Assembly: GCF_900110485.1 (NCBI RefSeq) | Contig: NZ_FODY01000001.1 | Span: forward strand, 248,001 to 312,000 | Source: Propionispora vibrioides | Lineage (GTDB): Bacteria > Bacillota > Negativicutes > Propionisporales > Propionisporaceae | DNA length: 64,000 bases | Reading direction: 5' to 3' | Shown here: positions 62,189-64,000 of the stretch, piece after piece | Numbering within the stretch: the stretch's first letter is position 1 | Layout: every line of letters begins with the position of its first letter | The notes under the pieces: model-generated | Seen by the model: the letters and a program-made list of their open reading frames with translations, nothing else | Database searches by the model: none | Told to the model about the DNA's origin: nothing | Made by a program: the position numbers and the translations under genes

Positions 62189-63313
62189 TTATGAGTGCTT
62201 ACCGGCGGCCAAATTCACTGCAGCCCTGGCGATTTCAACGGCCGCCTCCGGCCGCCCCAATGCCTTACTGGCCACGGCCATGTCGCTTAATACCGCTGTA
62301 TTTCCCATAATCTGTTCAATGACGGCAATAAGTTTGTCCCCATTTAGCTCATTGTCACGGATCACTACGGCAGCACCGCTGTGTTCCACCGCCCTGGCAT
62401 TATATTCCTGGTGATTTTCGGCCGCATAAGGATAGGGCACCAAAATAGCGGGGATTCCCCGCGCCGTCAATTCAGCAAGTCCGATGGCACCTGCCCGGAA
62501 TATAGCAAGATCGCTACAGGCCAAAGCCTGCGGCATATTATACAGATAGGGCTTGATGATAATATTGCCACTGTTTTTTTCATCTATACCGTATTTCTTT
62601 AAATTTCCAACTATGTTATTATACTCGCTCTGTCCGGTAACATGCAATAGCTGGATATCCTCCCGTCCGACAAAATGGCGGTGTACGGAAAGCATAGCTT
62701 GATTGATGCTACGGGCACCCCGGCTGCCGCCTGATATCAGCACGGTACGCTTATGGGCGGACAATTGCAACGCCGCCACTCCTTCCTCTCTGGTGGCGGT
62801 CATCACTTCGGAACGGATAGGATTACCGCTGACAAGAATTTTTTTCTGACTGCCCGGACTAAAATGCTGGACCGCTTCCTGATAACCGACTGCAATCTTG
62901 TCGACAAACCGGGCCAATATCCGGTTGGTAATCCCCGGTATGACATTCTGCTCCTGAATCATGGTAGGAACCCTCAGCAGACTGGCCGCCAGCAATACCG
63001 GGCCGCAAACATAGCCGCCCGTACCAATTACAATATCGGGCTTAAACTCCCGGATAAGCTGCATGGAACGCCAGACACTGCCTGCCGTACTGCAGAGATT
63101 TTTAATATTTGCCCAGGAAAGCCGGCGTTCAAACCCTTTTACCGTGATCAGCTCCAAACGAAATCCCTCTTTGGGTATAATATCCGCCTCTAATCCCTGC
63201 TGCGTCCCTACAAACAAAATTTCACAGGGTCCAAGCCGCTCCATGGCCCTGACAATCGTAACGGCGGGATAAATATGACCTCCGGTCCCCCCGCCTGACA
63301 TCATCACACGCAT
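62189..63313 (-). CDS. murG: MurG glycosyltransferase (lipid II synthesis)
   Basis: The 374-residue membrane-associated transferase adds GlcNAc to lipid I. It has MMSGGGTGGHIYPAVTIVRA, VIGTGGYVCGPVL, ISGGSRGARSINQAM and LAIFRAGAIGLAELTARG. It is preceded by ftsW and followed by murC. Confidence 0.98.
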   Translation of the reverse strand: MRVMMSGGGTGGHIYPAVTIVRAMERLGPCEILFVGTQQGLEADIIPKEGFRLELITVKGFERRLSWANIKNLCSTAGSVWRSMQLIREFKPDIVIGTGGYVCGPVLLAASLLRVPTMIQEQNVIPGITNRILARFVDKIAVGYQEAVQHFSPGSQKKILVSGNPIRSEVMTATREEGVAALQLSAHKRTVLISGGSRGARSINQAMLSVHRHFVGREDIQLLHVTGQSEYNNIVGNLKKYGIDEKNSGNIIIKPYLYNMPQALACSDLAIFRAGAIGLAELTARGIPAILVPYPYAAENHQEYNARAVEHSGAAVVIRDNELNGDKLIAVIEQIMGNTAVLSDMAVASKALGRPEAAVEIARAAVNLAAGKHS

Positions 63314-63341
63314 ATAAAAATTAAGCCTCCTGCAAACATTT

Positions 63342-64000
63342 TTATTCGAGACTTACATACCGTGAAATATTGAGCAATATGCCCACCCCGGACAGCGTAA
63401 AAATTAGCGCCGAACCGCCAAAACTTAAAAAAGGCAGCGGGATTCCGGTGACAGGCATGGAAGCCGTAACCACGGCAATATTCATCAGTGCCTGAATGGT
63501 AATCATGGTCGTAAGTCCTGCTGCCAACAAACTGCCATACACATCGGGCGCTGAAATTGCCACCTTATAGCCGCGCCAGGCAAATAGAAAAAACAGCAGG
63601 ATAACCGCCAGTGTACCAATTAGGCCAAGCTCTTCGCCTAAAATGGCAAAGATGAAATCGGTATGCGGTTCCGGCAAATATAAAAACTTTTCCCGGCTCC
63701 GTCCCAGCCCTACGCCAAACAAGCCACCTGATCCGATAGCATATAACGACTGGATAATATGATAACCTGTATTCAAAGGATCAGCCCAGGGATCGCTGAA
63801 GGCAATCAACCGTTTCAACCGATACGGCTCGACTAAAATAGCCACAACCACACCGGCCACACCGGTTAACCCCAGGGATGCCAAATGGGTGACTTTAGCA
63901 CCGGCGGAAAAAAGCAGAATAAATACCGTCGCACCAATGGCCAGCGCCGTTCCCAGGTCAGGTTCTTTCAAAATCAGGCCGAACACTAGCATTAGCACGG
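63342..64000 (-). CDS. ftsW: FtsW/SpoVE SEDS-family protein, C-terminal part
   Basis: About 219 codons of the 3' part are present and the rest lies beyond the window. It has the SEDS motifs LKEPDLGTALAIG, RLIAFSDPWADPLNTGYHIIQSLYAIGSGGLFGVGLGRSREKFLYLPEPHTDFIFAI and MPVTGIPLPFLSFGGS. These identify a peptidoglycan glycosyltransferase of the FtsW/SpoVE type. Placement before murG favours FtsW; SpoVE cannot be ruled out. Confidence 0.95.
   Translation of the reverse strand, partial: VLMLVFGLILKEPDLGTALAIGATVFILLFSAGAKVTHLASLGLTGVAGVVVAILVEPYRLKRLIAFSDPWADPLNTGYHIIQSLYAIGSGGLFGVGLGRSREKFLYLPEPHTDFIFAILGEELGLIGTLAVILLFFLFAWRGYKVAISAPDVYGSLLAAGLTTMITIQALMNIAVVTASMPVTGIPLPFLSFGGSALIFTLSGVGILLNISRYVSLE

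Overview
The window looks like a chromosomal segment of a spore-forming diderm Firmicute, most likely a Negativicutes of the Sporomusaceae type (inferred from gene content; no database search was possible). It carries a complete set of sporulation regulators and spore-channel genes (spoIIAA/AB/sigF, spoIIGA/sigE, spoIIM, spoVA, dacB, dacF, spmAB, ytfJ, bofC, spoIID). It also carries a type IV pilus machine with an outer-membrane secretin (PilQ), a combination expected only in an endospore former with an outer membrane. Nearly every gene is on the minus strand. The plus-strand exceptions are a three-gene pilin module, one tiny ferritin-like ORF and one lipoprotein gene.

Layout, left to right. 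1-6800: tgt (partial), queA, spoIID, a DUF2905 gene, queH, ruvB, ruvA, ruvC, bofC (queuosine synthesis, Holliday-junction processing, sporulation). 7100-10060: pfkA, aroB, aroK. 10150-24640: a pilus/aromatic cluster, read from high to low coordinates as pilP-like, pilQ, yqeG, aroE, pilB, pilT, pilC, pilA, pilD, four minor pseudopilins, comFB, pilM, pilN, pilO, aroC. A convincing class-II c-di-GMP riboswitch with an overlapping intrinsic terminator (24752-24856) precedes the first pilus gene. 25264-27138: a divergent, AT-rich module of three pilin-like genes, the last with a beta-helix-like tail. 27255-29512: an FAD oxidoreductase paired with a Cys-rich PyrK-like reductase. 29650-37500: spmB, spmA, dacB, a 62-codon ORF with a CTG start, ytfJ, a DUF2953 gene, scpB, scpA, trpS and an M50 protease. 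37717-43462: a lipoprotein and a spoVA operon with two unfamiliar extra genes. 43755-49500: dodecin, a small membrane protein, sigF, spoIIAB, spoIIAA, dacF, deoB, xerD. 49666-52567: a YqzK-like gene, spoIIM, an EndoQ-type PHP nuclease, nudF. 52875-64000: sigE, spoIIGA and a dcw cluster (ftsZ, sbp, a DUF881 gene, ftsQ, ddl, murA, murC, murG, partial ftsW) that has no ftsA between sbp and ftsZ.

Three families of 110-185 bp imperfect palindromic repeats are scattered between these housekeeping genes. Fourteen copies were found by eye: A (6), B (3) and C (5). Several abut or overlap a stop codon. They and the c-di-GMP switch are the most notable non-coding signals. Putative sigma-G, sigma-F and sigma-H promoters in front of spoVAC, dacF and spoIIAA fit the known developmental programme. 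No tRNA, rRNA, CRISPR array, insertion sequence or prophage was seen.
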